Shown here piece after piece: positions 34,485 to 48,349 of a stretch of 64,000 nt of DNA (within the stretch, counting starts at the first letter, position 1; each line of letters begins with the position of its first letter). The notes below the pieces were generated by a model. It was not told the DNA's origin. It made no database searches and saw only the letters and a list, made by a program, of their open reading frames with translations. A program made the translations under genes and the position numbers. The stretch is from Labyrinthula sp. Ha (lineage: Eukaryota; Sar; Bigyra; Labyrinthulida; Labyrinthulaceae), in contig JAALGZ010000017.1 of assembly GCA_015227615.1 (NCBI GenBank), positions 248,001 to 312,000 on the forward strand, given 5' to 3'.

Positions 34485-36268
34485 TTGAGAAAAAACCACT
34501 TTGCTAAATGCGAAATTTTTACTTTGTGCCTGACAAATGCACCTGTGCTGCTTTTTTCTCAAGTGAAAGACTTACTAAGAAAAACTTCAGCAGAATCACG
34601 AAAAGAACTTAAGGCACTGTTGGTGACTGCAGAAGTTGGACCAATTTTGTTTAAGAATTTTACTAGTGAAACATTTAACAGCTTTATTAATTTGTTGCGT
34701 AAGAGTTATGGAACAAGAAAAACTAATCATGGATATGCGGGTTACAGAAGTGTTCTATTTTGCCTCTTTGAGGATCATGAAATTGATCAATCAGACAGAA
34801 ATGAAAAAGAAATTTCATTATTTTTTTAACGTGTTAAGAAAACTATTGCCAAAAATGCGAAAATTGGAAAAAGCAGTGCCATGAGTGCCAAGATACCGTT
34901 GCCAATGAAACTATTTCAGAACATATCAAGCGAAATTATCAAGAAAAGTGACCCAGATGCTATCTTTTGTAGGACGTTCATGATTCTTTCTTGGAACTTA
35001 ATGGCAAGGTCGGAAAATATTTTTGGAATACATCGTAGTCTCATTTCAAGGAAAGGAGATAGCTTGCAAATTATTTTTGGTCACATGAAAACTGATCAAG
35101 CGTGCAGAAGACCTAGGGACCGACGTCATGTTTATTCCAATCGTTTGAGACCGTGGATTTCCCATGTAGTAGACTTAGCTACATATCTTGCAACGACATT
35201 CGGATAACGTTGAATAGGTGAAAAATTCTTTGGTAGTTCACTACAATATTCAAGATACAACAAAGCCTTTCATAGACGAGCTTGTACAGAGGATATGAGG
35301 ACTATGAATGCAAGAGATGGAGTTAACCCATAAAACCCTGGAACACATTTTTTGAGAGATTAGCTGTAACATCTTGTTAAAGTGGTAGCACAGCTTGTCC
35401 CTCTGCAACTTTAATTGATCTAAGGGGATGATGGTAATTGGGGGGGGTGTTCAAAATACACATCTTAGATATGAAGCAGTTGGAGACCAGTATTAGGGAA
35501 AAACTGTAACTGGACTGCAATAAGATAGTCATCCCTTTGCTGATTACCACCACATTTTAAGAACAGTAAAGATTATTTGGCTGGTGCTGTTGGAGCAATG
35601 CTTCCTTGCGTAGATGAGCATTTGGCACTGGTTGGAGAAATGTGTCTCGCTTCAATGGTTTTTCATCACAGTTTCCTGCAGAAAAATCTGGATTAAAAAC
35701 ATTCATTGCGAGGAAATTTATTATTTACAGACTCTTCCCCTGTAAAAAAATGGAAGAAAATTTGAGCTCACCTAATGCTATCATTTCAGAAGTCATGACA
35801 GCTACAGGAATCCCACCTCACGTTGCGGTAACGGGGAGAATGAGCAAATTTGCCGAATGATTTAAGGTTATTGTGGTCGTTATAAAGGCTAGTTCTAGTA
35901 CTGTCATTGAGCGCATGATATCAGAAATGAAGATGGGATCAATACAGTCAGGTCATGTTACACCACAAACTCTAAATCAAGGTATTCAAACTACTCTTCT
36001 GCAGGCTAGAATAAAAGTTTTTATTGCGTATATTCACACACTAAGGACACATGGTGTTGCAAGTACTCAACCCAGGATAGGAGTTGCTAACGCAAGCAGG
36101 AAATCTTTTGGATTAAACCCTCAGAATGTTTTTCAAAGCCTAAATCGGTCAACGGGTAACCCCAGAGGTGTGTGGGACCTATGGTACAATAGAGTTCCTA
36201 CTAACGGTGATCCGACTCTTCGTCGAGTAAAAGGAAGAAACTTCGATGATCGTATGCAAGCAAGATGA
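34485..36268 (+). mobile_element. Tyrosine-recombinase element fossil (Crypton/DIRS-like)
   Basis: Pieces of one protein are spread over about 1.8 kb. Between about 34881 and 35207 the text resembles the core of tyrosine recombinases of eukaryotic mobile elements: an arginine-bearing helix (SWNLMARSENIFGIH), then a strand and lysine segment with conserved wording (LQIIFGHMKTDQ, then RRHVYSNRLRPW). Flanking pieces are compatible with N- and C-terminal parts of the same protein. No reverse transcriptase is visible, so Crypton and DIRS-type origins cannot be separated. The element is broken, with several breaks, and looks old. No terminal repeats were identified. Confidence 0.5.
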
Positions 36269-39200
36269 TTATGTGATGTGAAGTTATTAATGCTCTTCTT
36301 TAAGAAGATACCCGAGAAGAAATCATTGATTTAATTAAGAATACTTCCAAGGGGTTTATTAAACTTTGAAATTTTGTTAAACAGCTCTAGTTTGCTTTGA
36401 AAACAACAACAAGAAAACAAAGATAAGTTGATGAGCAAAGTTAGTTGGCTAATGTTATGGTGTTTCAAAAAATAAAAGTAGCATAAGTCATAAAGAAAAA
36501 TACTTAAAACTATCTACGATTCATTACATTCACGGTCTATTAAGATTTTCCCATTTTTGGTCTCCAATATGCTTTTTTTCTATTTTCGTAAACCTTTTGA
36601 GTATCTACTTTCTATTTGTATCGTACATTAACTAAGTGTATGTCACTTCAAAAGAAACGTTTAAGTCCTCGTTTTTCATAACATACCCCTTTTTGGCCTG
36701 TTCTTTTCGGCTAATAAACAGCAAAGAAGAACCCTTCCATCTTTCTCTTTCCAAATCTTATCTTGCTCAGTTTATTCAAACCTGTTTTTATTTTAGAATA
36801 AATAGTCGATGAACATAAATTTTAGCAATCTTGGATGTTTGAGGCGGTTAATTAGTTAGGTTTAGAAATCACTGTATTGACTCTCTTAAGATAACGTTAG
36901 AGACGGTGTCCTGCAGTCAGAGAAACCGATCCGCTGTATAGGGTTCGCTCTAGTCTATGGAGTCACTACATTGACCGATTGCCTTATCGAACTCTTATTA
37001 GTATCCTCCACTAAAGTATTATCATCTTCTTCAGGTGTGCTCATAACGACTTAAAGAAGAGTAATATTGCTGCCTTACATCTAGTAACCGATTCATTCGT
37101 TAATCCTAATGCTGTTGGGCAATTTGCCCAGCGATTTGTCATGACCTCTAAATGAGTTGATACTAGCTTTAGCCGACAAATTAGCTTAAAAAATATATAA
37201 AGTCATGTTCTTGAAAGGAGTGTAGAATGTCTGGTAGGTAACGTTGCATGTATTTGCGGCGTTCTGTCATGAATTAAAGTTGAAGTACCAATATGCTATG
37301 CATATTTCCAGAGAGCCGCCAAAATCTTGGTAATTTCACTAAGGAATTACAATTTAGTTCCCGCTATTCTTACTTGGAATTATTTTTTAACATGCCAAAA
37401 TGGAAAAAGATATTAAATTCAGAGGCTATATCTAGATGAAGAAATAGCCAAGTGCCTAACTATTTAGCGTGAACAGTTCCATATAGAGTAGTCTCCTAGA
37501 TTATACATGTAGTCTGCATCCTTAACACTATATAAAGGTAAATATATTTAGTTAATTTCGAAACTAATTCATTTTACGCAGAGACCGAGGTGGAAATATA
37601 TAATATTTGCGCTATAAATATCTACTTCAATTAGCCACAACCACAATTATTTTTTTAGGGGAATTCAATACTCAAACATGGAATCGCAGCAGTTCGATAC
37701 ACATGTTCGATTAAAGCTGAGAAAACAAGGTGTAGAGAAGCAGACAAATTGTTTTTTTCCATATAGCTGGTTGAAACTTGTCACTTCATTATCTCCGTGG
37801 ACTTTTTGTTTGCATGGTGAAGCCGAGGCAAGCAAACCCATCCGAGGTAGTAAATGACACGATCGCTCGAGGCAGACATATTTTTGTCCCAGAAATGAAT
37901 TTTGATAGGTTATTCACCTCTTTCTTTAGTCAAAAAATGTTTCGTGTACTATCGAAGCCTGATAAATGATGACTGCGATGTGATTAAGTCATGATTTTAG
38001 ACACAAAATTATAAGCTCATCTGGTAAACAGTATTCCGCGATGATGCAAGCTCTTCCCAGAGTATAACGAAAAAGTTTTACTCAAAATAATGTTCCATAT
38101 AATGTACAAGGAATTATATGTTTTGTCCCACCGTATTATATGCATTTCTTACTGCCTTTCATTACTGGTTCTTGGCACAAAATTTGTAGTGACAATTTTC
38201 GAAAATTTTTCCATGGTCTAAATCCTTCTACTGAGTAATAAGCAAGTATCTACATGTATACTACTGTTAAAATTCTCTCATCTCATCTAATTTCCCTTTT
38301 GTTTTGCTGATGATAGACCATCGATATTCTTATTCTTTGCTTCGTCTTTCTTGTCTCTGGTAATTATGCAGGTATGCTAAATTGGTGATGATACTAGTTT
38401 TCTGGTGTTCTCAACGACAGAATCCTGGTAACATTAGCAGAATTAATATTAAAGGACGCATAGTAAAATTTCCAAAACTATGTGCAGTTATTATATTTGA
38501 TTTGTTGAGAAGTACCGAATTTAACGCAAAAGATAACAATCCTTGACATGTATCCAGATGATCTACAACGACCCTTTATATTACTAAGAACGTGAAGACA
38601 TCATTTGAGTGAGGTTAAATCTAACTCTTATGAAATTTAAGCAATGTTTACATTATGCAACTTAATCAAGCGCCACTTTTCTATAAATTTGCTGGTTCTC
38701 AACGTGAATTTAGAATTTCTACCGGAAGGAGTGTCTGGTCCGCTCTAGTTTGCATCAGGATAATCTTAGGAGATCTTTGAAGGATTTAAGTCTTGGTACC
38801 TGATTTCTTAGGTATTTATCAGTTCTGATGGCGGTATTTGGTTAATGAGGTGCACTGTTTCTGGATTATGATGGATATGAGTTATTTCCATGAGGAAAGG
38901 GATTCTAGCTCCAGTTTCAGTTCAATAGACCTCCGAATTCCTTTTATTTTTTACTGAATTTTGTATTATCCTTTAATAGGTAACATTAACTCTCTGTTTT
39001 GATATATAAATCTGGATGATTTCGAGGAGAGTCTATATTGATTACGCTCTGCCTTTCTGTCTTTTCTTCTTCAAAAAACTGTTAAGAGAGGTATCCCCGT
39101 ACAGTGGTTTATTCTCAGTTCTTTCTTTTATTGTTGAATTTATTTGTTGATTGATGATTTGTTGCTGTATATATTGGTGGTAGTTGCTAATTCAAATAGT

Positions 39201-39710
39201 TTTCATTTATATTTAAGGCAATGTGTTATAGTTGAATGTTAACCTCGTCCTCTTTGTTAGTGTGATCTTGAAGATGTTTGGGAGCACGAAATGTGTTACT
39301 TGTTCTTGGTGCAAGATTTTTGCGGAGCAGGTAGCATACATCTGAACTTCCTAAAAAGTCTAAGGATATGCAAATTATCTTCCATTGCTGCCCTTTCCTT
39401 CAACCTTGACCTTTTGAATATTATTCTTAATTTTTGGAAGAGCATATATGACCTTTTATCAAATCATTAACCACTAGGTCAGTTAAATAATGTATAGACT
39501 CCAAGTGATAGAACAGCTCTGCGTTAAGAGTTTCGCTTTGTATCTCGGAAGAAGTTTTTACTGAAATGATGTTGCGATATCTATTCAATCTTGCATCGCA
39601 TAGTTTCTGATTCTTGAAGATAGTGCTCCTCAAGATACTAGTCGAGCTAATTCAATCCTCAGATACTTCTACATTTTTATTATCTCGATGGTTTTTCTCC
39701 CTACCACAAC
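36269..39710. other. Intergenic, T/G-rich on + strand
   Basis: No gene supported. From about 38.3 kb the + strand becomes notably richer in T and G. Short open frames show no recognisable domain. Confidence 0.45.
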
Positions 39711-40162
39711 TAGGCGTCGGCCATGATAAGAATTATCAATAATTTTGTGATAATTATTCCTATTCTGATTATCAATAAGACATTTAGGATCTTTCTTTTA
39801 TCAAATGATTCTAATTTTATTTTTTTTATCAATTATCTATTAAAACAAAATTTTGCTACAAGAAGTTGAGTCAAATGACAAGATTTTTTTCTCCATTTTG
39901 CACCGTATGAAGTCCCATATAACAAGTTCATATGGCCCCCGGAATACTTCGCTAATAGGATGCTCTAGTGCCACATGCCCTGTACTTTGAAAATTTTCAT
40001 ATCGTGGCAAAAGGAAATATAAATTTCTTGGCCGTGCAGTCTAATTTTTTTGGTTATCAATCATCATTCAATAAGGTTAAGGAATTATCAGAATCGCTCT
40101 ATTAAATAATTACGGGGAACACCTTTGCTGATAAATTATCAATAAACCAAATCGGATCGCTA
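39711..40162. mobile_element. hAT-type MITE family, copy 2
   Basis: The left end reads TAGGCGTCGGCCATGATAAG and continues AATTATCAATAATTTTGTGA, paralleling the left interior of copy 1 (GATAAGAATTGTCAATAAT). The right end ATAAATTATCAATAAACCAA then ATCGGATCGCTA parallels the right end of copy 1. Length about 452 bases, so its interior is longer than copy 1. Flanking 8-mers (ACCACAAC and ACCGCATA) agree at only 5 of 8 positions, suggesting an older insertion. Non-coding. Confidence 0.6.
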
Positions 40163-43100
40163 ACCGCATAACATTCCACTTGTGATTGAGCTTAGGTTCT
40201 AGTAGCACCATGGTATGATAAGTGGCTAAATTTCTTTTAGGACTGGAGTTATGAGTATCGTCACAGAATCTGCTTCTGTAGTGTGCTTCATATATGACTC
40301 TGACTTTGAAGAGTCTGTCCAGCACTCGCTCTGTAGCTTGGTTGAAAGGATTTTAGAATCCAAATCGAGCATTTTTTTATATTATACGTTTCGTCTCCTA
40401 AAAAGTGTTTTATTCTAAGGGATGTTGTTCCTAAAACCTGAAATATATTCCTTTTTTTCTCTTGTTCACGAAGCTGAAAACATACTCATCTATCTTACAT
40501 ACTGTGATAAAGCGATTTAAGCAGCGTGGGGCATAGAGGGCTTTGGAGCCCATTAAATTGTATGTGTCTCATAGAAGGGATCAATATTAGTCTGAAGATC
40601 GGTGGGGATTATCATTTTTTATACAGAACTTTTTTCTTAAAGTTACCGAAGCTGAAAGCTTATAACCTTCTATTGGTCTTAGTTCTACTGCTTGATATAT
40701 ATTCTTGCTATTTTCCCTCGCTTTGGTTCAGCGTTTTACATTCCCAAAGTGATGTGTATTAACCTATGAAACACTGAATCAAATTCATTCTAATATTCAC
40801 TAAATTTGTACTCGGGCTTTGATTTTAACTGGGATAATAATTGTTAGCATTGTACAAGACTGAAATCTTGTTCATGGAGCTGAAATAAGATTTAAAACCT
40901 ATTTGAAAAGATGGAACTTTGCCGAGAATGTGTGCTTATGTATTATTGAAGATTTCAGAGAGAATTCTAGCCATTTCCTGTACCGAAGTAATGCGTTTTG
41001 GCCCCTCCGGCCATTTTTATTTTGTTATTGCTTCTTATATGCAGAGTATATCAGTCACCGAAATTTTTGAGGTACCTTTTCACGATACTTGCAGTGCCGC
41101 TGATATCTGGGATCTCTATGTGTATAATACTGTGTACTTTTTCGTGGTTTTAGGAGTTTTGTACTGGGGTTAAGTCTCATCTGGTAGTAGGTTATCCTTA
41201 ACTTATGCAATGGTTTCACATCAGCTCACATACTGATGGAGGATGTGCATCTACATTTTTCTATGGAACTGGTTGAAAAACTGTGGTGAACTTATTCCCA
41301 GCCTGAGTTTTAGTGAGTTGTATTTGAGAACTCGCAGGTATTTCGTGTTCATCAATATATTTCTTTTTTTTTGTTCCCGCGTCTATCATATTTCCGTCGG
41401 TGTCCTTGGTAATCCTGTTGTGTGGGTTCTCCTTGGGTTTGATCCTGCTGATAAATATGTAGACTCGGCTGGGTAAATTAGCTCTGAAATTTTGTTGCAT
41501 TATCTCCGCTACCTTGATCAGTCATATGTTACTACATGGTAGTGTACTGGATGTTACTCTATGAGTGAGTTATATTTTTTCCAGGGTTGTATTTGTACAT
41601 TCTCTTCTCTTCCGGTTGACTAATAAGATTGTAGTTTCGGAGTTGATATGTCGAGAAGTGTGAAGATCTTGTGATGTGACGTTTTCTGTAATACTTCAGT
41701 TAAGACAGTAGTTAACTCTTCATGCTTGTCTCCTCTATTAGGTCGTTTAGTTAACGTTTACTCTGTACTATGATTGACGTGGTGCATAAGGCTTAGATTT
41801 ATTAGACGTTAATTAATATCCGGTTGTTGTTGCTGAACAATATATTTGCACGAGATAGTTAAGCGTGGTATTATTACCATCATTTACTTATTGAAACTTC
41901 TTCGTTGGCATACCTTGGTTAGAATCTTGTTTAGAACTTTGGAGAATGTAACTGACAGAACATTATTTATTATAGAGAAGTGCATCTCAGTTGAAACTAC
42001 AATGGTAATCTCTTGGTAATTTGAAACTGTTGCTTTCATCACTTCTCCTAATACATAGTATAAAGGTAATAACTTATGCTCATGGCTAATTATCTAATTT
42101 ACTAATATACTTCCATTTAACATCGACATATCAGGAAATCCATATTTCTTATCACTATATATAAATCTGATGATGCTTGCGTCCATGCTGCAACCCATAA
42201 AGATGATCTCAGACTTGTTGATTTTGAAAATTGAGTTTGGAAGGTTGAAGGGAGCAACTTCATGTTCGTCTGCACTTTTCCGGGATATAGCACCTAGCTA
42301 TTCATTAAAATAGCCAGGCCATCTTGAACTTTATAGATTCTATTACTTAGAGCTTTTATATGTAGATCCTCTCGAAGATGTTTTAGTGCAAAGCAAAAGT
42401 ACACCCTCGAAAGAATGCGTCACTTTCAAAGCAATTTGTTCCGTGTGCCAGAGCGGATATTTGGGTTCATTTTGAATTTTTTTATAGTCCTCCCTGCTCA
42501 GTTCCTGCAATATCAGTACCACAGTTTTTTATCGTTTTGGAGAATGAAGCCTACTTCATAGGTAGTTAGCATGTCAATGATGGTGTGTTCTATAAAGAGG
42601 AAGCATATAGGCGTGATTGAATATTCTTAGAACTCGAACGAGGTGTGACCGGACTAGCTCGACTTGAAGCTACGGATTTACATTAATTGCTTAGGAGTCA
42701 AAATGCTGGAAGGTGCAACCACGCTCCGTAGAGTAGCTCTTTTGAGCAGTGTTGGTAAACACTGGTGTTAGAAAAATCACTCCACGTATATGACAAATTA
42801 TTGCGAGTATTCTAACTATATACGTACACAGTATATTGTAAGGCGAGTAAACCCAATTGATATAAATCTTTGTTTCCGTATTAGAGTAAAGGGACACAGC
42901 TATTGTAGATCTTTGCTTTGGACCTTCTAGGTACATATCCTTTTGCTACAACATTCTAGCGCGTTTATTAATGTCCCTGTTTAAATGGGATATTTATGGT
43001 TCTGAGGGGAAATAGGCAAAGCATTTTTCTTGCAATTTTACAGGCATTAGCTACGAGACTGTCACTATTACTTGATTCTGCTTAAGCTTAGTAAACTTAT

Positions 43101-44552
43101 TCTTATCTGCATAGGTTGGATATTGCAAGATCTAGCTACGGTTGATCCCTTCTCTTGCGACACCATTTCATCCATCTGTTTTTTCAGATGAACAGTATTT
43201 TATAGCAAAAGAATAATAAATTATTTTAGAATGTTTTGCCCAACTATGTTCTACTGTTAGAATAAGAATTAAATATTTTCATAAGTTGTTTATTTACGTT
43301 TCTCTAGTTCATCTCTCTAATCCTCACCTGAAGGAAGGATTGTTAACAAAATCGTGTTCCCAGCAAAATATTATCCTGATGTCACGAATTCCAATAAATG
43401 TATTGAAAAGAATACCAGTTATTCAAAAATATCACATAACCATTCATATTTCTGTTGAGATGAATGTGCTTTAATTCTAAACTCTTTTACTCATAGTTTA
43501 GTTGAACTGTCCCCTCTTTATCTTGCCATGAACTTCCCATCGTAGGGTTGTTAAATTTTGAAATTTTTTTATCCTAAATATGTTTTAACTCAAAGTCACT
43601 TTCTTAAACAGTTAACTCCATCAGACCTCAATAATTTCATGTTTTGATTGATCACGCGGTTCGTTGAAACAAGCTTTGAGAAGAATTTAAGATCCTGTCA
43701 TTTTCTCTATCCAATCGGACGTAAAGAAAAATTCATATTAATAAGGGAACTCAGAACCAAATTTATACTGTAATTTAAGTAGTTACTCATCAGTTTTCTA
43801 CGTTGTTCTAAACTCCATGAGCATTTCCATTCCGGCCTTTGCAGATACTATTTTTCTACATTTACTCAGGCTACGTTGCAGTCACCAAAGGCCATGGCAT
43901 AAATACTAGAGGTTTTAGTACGTTTTCCAGCTAATAAGTGGTGAGTTTGGCGTCACAGGTGAACACCCCTCAACGTTTTTTTCCTCATCGAATAACTGTA
44001 ATTCAAGGGGCCCATAAAACCCTTATTCTTAACCTCATATTAAAATATACAATAGTGTGTCTCTCCATCTTATAAAATGAAGGGTTCAATCCTTAATTCA
44101 GAAATAAATCATTGCGAAAACACATATTCCTTGGTATCCCTTTTGCAGTAGAAAATTCTTTAATGATTGCCTAGTCATTACTAGTTGGTCAAGCTCTTTC
44201 CCGCTGTTTTGTAAATAACATATGAGATAAAGAAGCATAAAAATCACAATCTTATACTATCCTCTACACGGTGTTATCGAAATGATGGGATGAAGCTTAG
44301 GGCCCCTTTAGAAGACTAAAAAATAAAATTCGCTTTTGGTTTAACTCTTCGAAACTAACTAAATCTTCAAAAACTAAGACTACGGAATCAGATATCCTTA
44401 ACTTGATTGGTTTATAAAGTGCTCAATCATCCAATCAAATGATTAGTTCATCCAACCTTTTAAATACACGCTCTTAAATAATAATCCTTTTTGTAGTACA
44501 TAAACATATTTTAGATCGTATTAATTTTCTTATCTCCAATTTCAATTTATTA
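40163..44552. other. Intergenic, no gene seen
   Basis: Continuation of the T/G-rich tract to about 42.7 kb, then more balanced. Several open frames of 60-84 codons exist but they are Phe/Leu/Tyr-rich products of T-rich DNA with no recognisable domain. The right end is the promoter region of the adenosine kinase gene. Confidence 0.45.
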
Positions 44553-44564
44553 ATTGCCCAAAAT
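44553..44564 (+). promoter_or_regulatory. ATTGCCCAAAAT motif upstream of adenosine kinase
   Basis: Exact 12-mer ATTGCCCAAAAT, 149 bases before the ATG at 44713. Identical to copies at 11338-11349 and (inverted) 33305-33316. Regulatory role inferred. Confidence 0.45.
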
Positions 44565-44712
44565 TGAATCTCCTGAATAAACAATTCTGAACATTTAATC
44601 CAGCATTACTATATTTGTGCAAAATAATGGTACTACCCCATCAGATTACTATCTCTAGTAAAAATCACGTATGGGATTCATTTGTTCAAAACCAAACCAT
44701 TGCTTTAAACAA

Positions 44713-45867
<1,155 letters not shown>

Positions 45868-45910
45868 GCAATAAGTTCTGTCAGAAAGTTATCAATTTAA
45901 ACAAAAAACT

Positions 45911-48088
45911 TTACGCTAACTTATATTTTGTGTTTTCAAACTTTTTGATTAACCCCTTTAGAAAAAACCAAGTTAATCCAGTTGTAATTAAACCACCAAA
46001 ACCTAAGATTCCTTCAGTAAGAGAATTACTCTGTTGAAAAGTTCTTGCAGATGGAAGTGTATAAATAGGCTCAGTTAGAAGTAAATCTCCTGATGCTAAA
46101 TTCTGATCCATTCCTTCAAATCTCTCGTTTCTCACAGCAAAACTTGATCCAGATCTCTCCAATCCAAAAGAAAAAGCATCATGGTAAAAAATGGTTGAAC
46201 AAACACATTTTCCAGCTACACAAGCCATTGATGATCTTCTTGTACTTTGACAAACTCCATTTAAATCAAATTCACCTAATTCAGAACTGAAATTTCCTAA
46301 ATCACCACATTCCACGTCATTTAAGCAGTCTTCTAAATCTACCTCTACTTCAGTTTGATTGATTACATTAGAAAGTAAATCTAAAGGAATAGAAGGACTG
46401 CTTAATAGTGAAAGCATATTTCTAATAAAAAATTCAATTGCCTTACCAGCGGTTTTACTTTGGATTAAATTACTTCTGTAAATTCCAGCATAAAATAAAG
46501 GTGGAGATGGTAAATCTGGATGTAAATTCGTTTTTGCACCACCAGATCCTTGAAAAGTACCTTCAAAGCGACCTTCACTCACATCTAACGTATTCAAAAC
46601 TAAATCACAAGAAAAATCTATAGTTAAACAGTGTTCAACTTTAGTAATGAAATCTAAATTTGCTTCTACAGAAATTGTTTCTGCAGGTTCAGCAACGTAA
46701 TTTAAAACTGCCGAAGCAATTCTTGACGCAAGAGTTTGCAAAACTTCTGTGTTCTCTTCTGTTTGTTCTGTCAATCGATCAAATCGAGTTGCGTAATACG
46801 GATTTGTACCCAATCCCTTAATTACAGTTACTTCTGCAGATGAATTTAAACCAGCTTCAACTGTGAAATTTCTAGCTGAGTTTGCGCGTAGCTCAGAAAG
46901 ATCTACTCCTGAGTTAACCACTTCAAAAGCATCTCCATCTGAAAGCGTTGAAGATAGTAAGGTGGCAAAATCTGTGTTGTCCGTTGAACTTACAATCTCG
47001 TAGATGACGTCATTAGGATTTTCCAAAAAATATGGTGCAAGGTTCTCAAAACTCAAAACTTGTTCGATTTGACTCATACTTATATCAGTGAAAGCAGCAG
47101 AGTAGATTAAAGGAGAAGTACAAGAGTCAATTATACCAGCTTCGTTTTCGCTTCCTGTACACGAATATGTCAAGTCAAAAATCCATTTTGTTGATCCAAT
47201 TCCAGCAAAAGATTCACCTTGAAAAGCAGCAAGTAAAATCTGCTTGTCAAAAGTTTCCAATTGAGAAAATAAATCTGAAGATCGAATTGCTTCAGCAACT
47301 GAAAGAAACACAGTTAAAGAGGCAGCAGCCGTATTTGCACCAAAGGAAAGATCATGAAACAATGCTTCGGCATCTAATGGAACAGTTATCAACACAATTG
47401 GTTTCTCACTAGATAAACTTCCACCTAAAGATCCATATACTGATAATCCACCAACTGGATCACATCTTTCTTCGCTAAGACAAAACTCAGTAGTAACATC
47501 ATTTTGTCCGTTATAAAAGTCAAACAATGCCGAAATCTGCCAAAGATCATTTTCATAGCCGTTAGGTCTTTTTGGATTTTGGGTTTCGAGGTTTGAAAGA
47601 GAAAGAGATTCTTTTGGAGAAACTTGAGCAATAGGAAAAGAGATTAGAGAGGAAAGTAGGCTTGAGTTTGATATAAAGGAAGTTGATATATCTTGCTGTG
47701 TTTCATTTTCATCTAGAACAAAGAGAATCGCGATTTTATCCTGAATAGAGAGAAGGCGAGGGATAAGGTTTTCAGTAGTGTGAAAAAAAAATTGATTAAC
47801 TAAAACGGCACGATCAGAAAGGGAAGAAGACTCCAATTGAGCTAGATCATCCAAAGTTGCTATACTAAAGAGTTTCCCATAATCTCCAGAACGGGAGTTC
47901 GAGGCACACCCAAAAGGACCAGATCCCGTGAATAGGCGCTTGCAGGAGAAGAATGTTTCCAAATCTAGGTAAAATGGATTTCTACGATTGAGGCCTACGC
48001 GAGAAGCCCTTTGGACTTGAGCGATGAGAGATGTGGGAAGAAGGAAGAGGAAGAAGAGAAAGGTGGAAGAGTTCCATTTAAGTTTCAT
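45911..48088 (-). CDS. NCSTN: Nicastrin, gamma-secretase subunit
   Basis: 725 residues, single exon. Signal peptide (about 1-23, LFFLFLLPTSLIA), then the nicastrin hallmark FGCASNSRSGDYGKLF (59-74). Further blocks: NGYENDLWQI, IVLITVPLDAEALFHDL (231-247), ANTAAASLTVFLSVAEAI and LLAAFQGESFAGIGSTKWIF (285-304). The last block is the site of the DYIGS motif of animal nicastrin; here it reads AGIGS, with the preceding QGE kept. A lone transmembrane helix (about 693-712) and a short basic tail close the protein. Nicastrin is the ectodomain gatekeeper of gamma-secretase in the ER/Golgi/plasma membrane, with presenilin, APH-1 and PEN-2. TGACGTGGCA lies 21 bases before the ATG. Its 5' end and promoter are duplicated at 63.54 kb. 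Confidence 0.9.
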   Translation of the reverse strand: MKLKWNSSTFLFFLFLLPTSLIAQVQRASRVGLNRRNPFYLDLETFFSCKRLFTGSGPFGCASNSRSGDYGKLFSIATLDDLAQLESSSLSDRAVLVNQFFFHTTENLIPRLLSIQDKIAILFVLDENETQQDISTSFISNSSLLSSLISFPIAQVSPKESLSLSNLETQNPKRPNGYENDLWQISALFDFYNGQNDVTTEFCLSEERCDPVGGLSVYGSLGGSLSSEKPIVLITVPLDAEALFHDLSFGANTAAASLTVFLSVAEAIRSSDLFSQLETFDKQILLAAFQGESFAGIGSTKWIFDLTYSCTGSENEAGIIDSCTSPLIYSAAFTDISMSQIEQVLSFENLAPYFLENPNDVIYEIVSSTDNTDFATLLSSTLSDGDAFEVVNSGVDLSELRANSARNFTVEAGLNSSAEVTVIKGLGTNPYYATRFDRLTEQTEENTEVLQTLASRIASAVLNYVAEPAETISVEANLDFITKVEHCLTIDFSCDLVLNTLDVSEGRFEGTFQGSGGAKTNLHPDLPSPPLFYAGIYRSNLIQSKTAGKAIEFFIRNMLSLLSSPSIPLDLLSNVINQTEVEVDLEDCLNDVECGDLGNFSSELGEFDLNGVCQSTRRSSMACVAGKCVCSTIFYHDAFSFGLERSGSSFAVRNERFEGMDQNLASGDLLLTEPIYTLPSARTFQQSNSLTEGILGFGGLITTGLTWFFLKGLIKKFENTKYKLA

Positions 48089-48108
48089 TTCTTCTACTAA
48101 TAAAGTGA

Positions 48109-48118
48109 TGACGTGGCA
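48109..48118. promoter_or_regulatory. TGACGTGGCA element at nicastrin start
   Basis: TGACGTGGCA, 21 bases upstream of the nicastrin ATG (48088). The core TGACGTGG equals the unfolded-protein-response element recognised by XBP1/ATF6-type bZIP factors in animals and related factors in plants. The site is kept in the duplicate (63669-63678) and also occurs at 50574-50583, where no gene is obvious. Regulation is inferred. Confidence 0.35.
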
Positions 48119-48349
48119 ACTTGAGAATTATTAGAGAAGAAAGATATATAAAGATGTTTATACAAAGAAAGAGTGGGAAATAAATAAGATTTTATTGCTT
48201 AGTGAGAGAAAGTAGTATGAACAGAACTTATATATTTGGGATATAGTTAGATAAAAGAGAAGTAAAACACTGTACTAAGAAATCTGATCACTCGTAGTTT
48301 CTCAAGAAAGTCTTTCTGTGTTCCTTTAGTACAAACACTTATACATCGA

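Noticed and set aside
35434-35446. G-run in the recombinase fossil region
   Set aside because: A single short homopolymer, too little for a quadruplex or regulatory claim.
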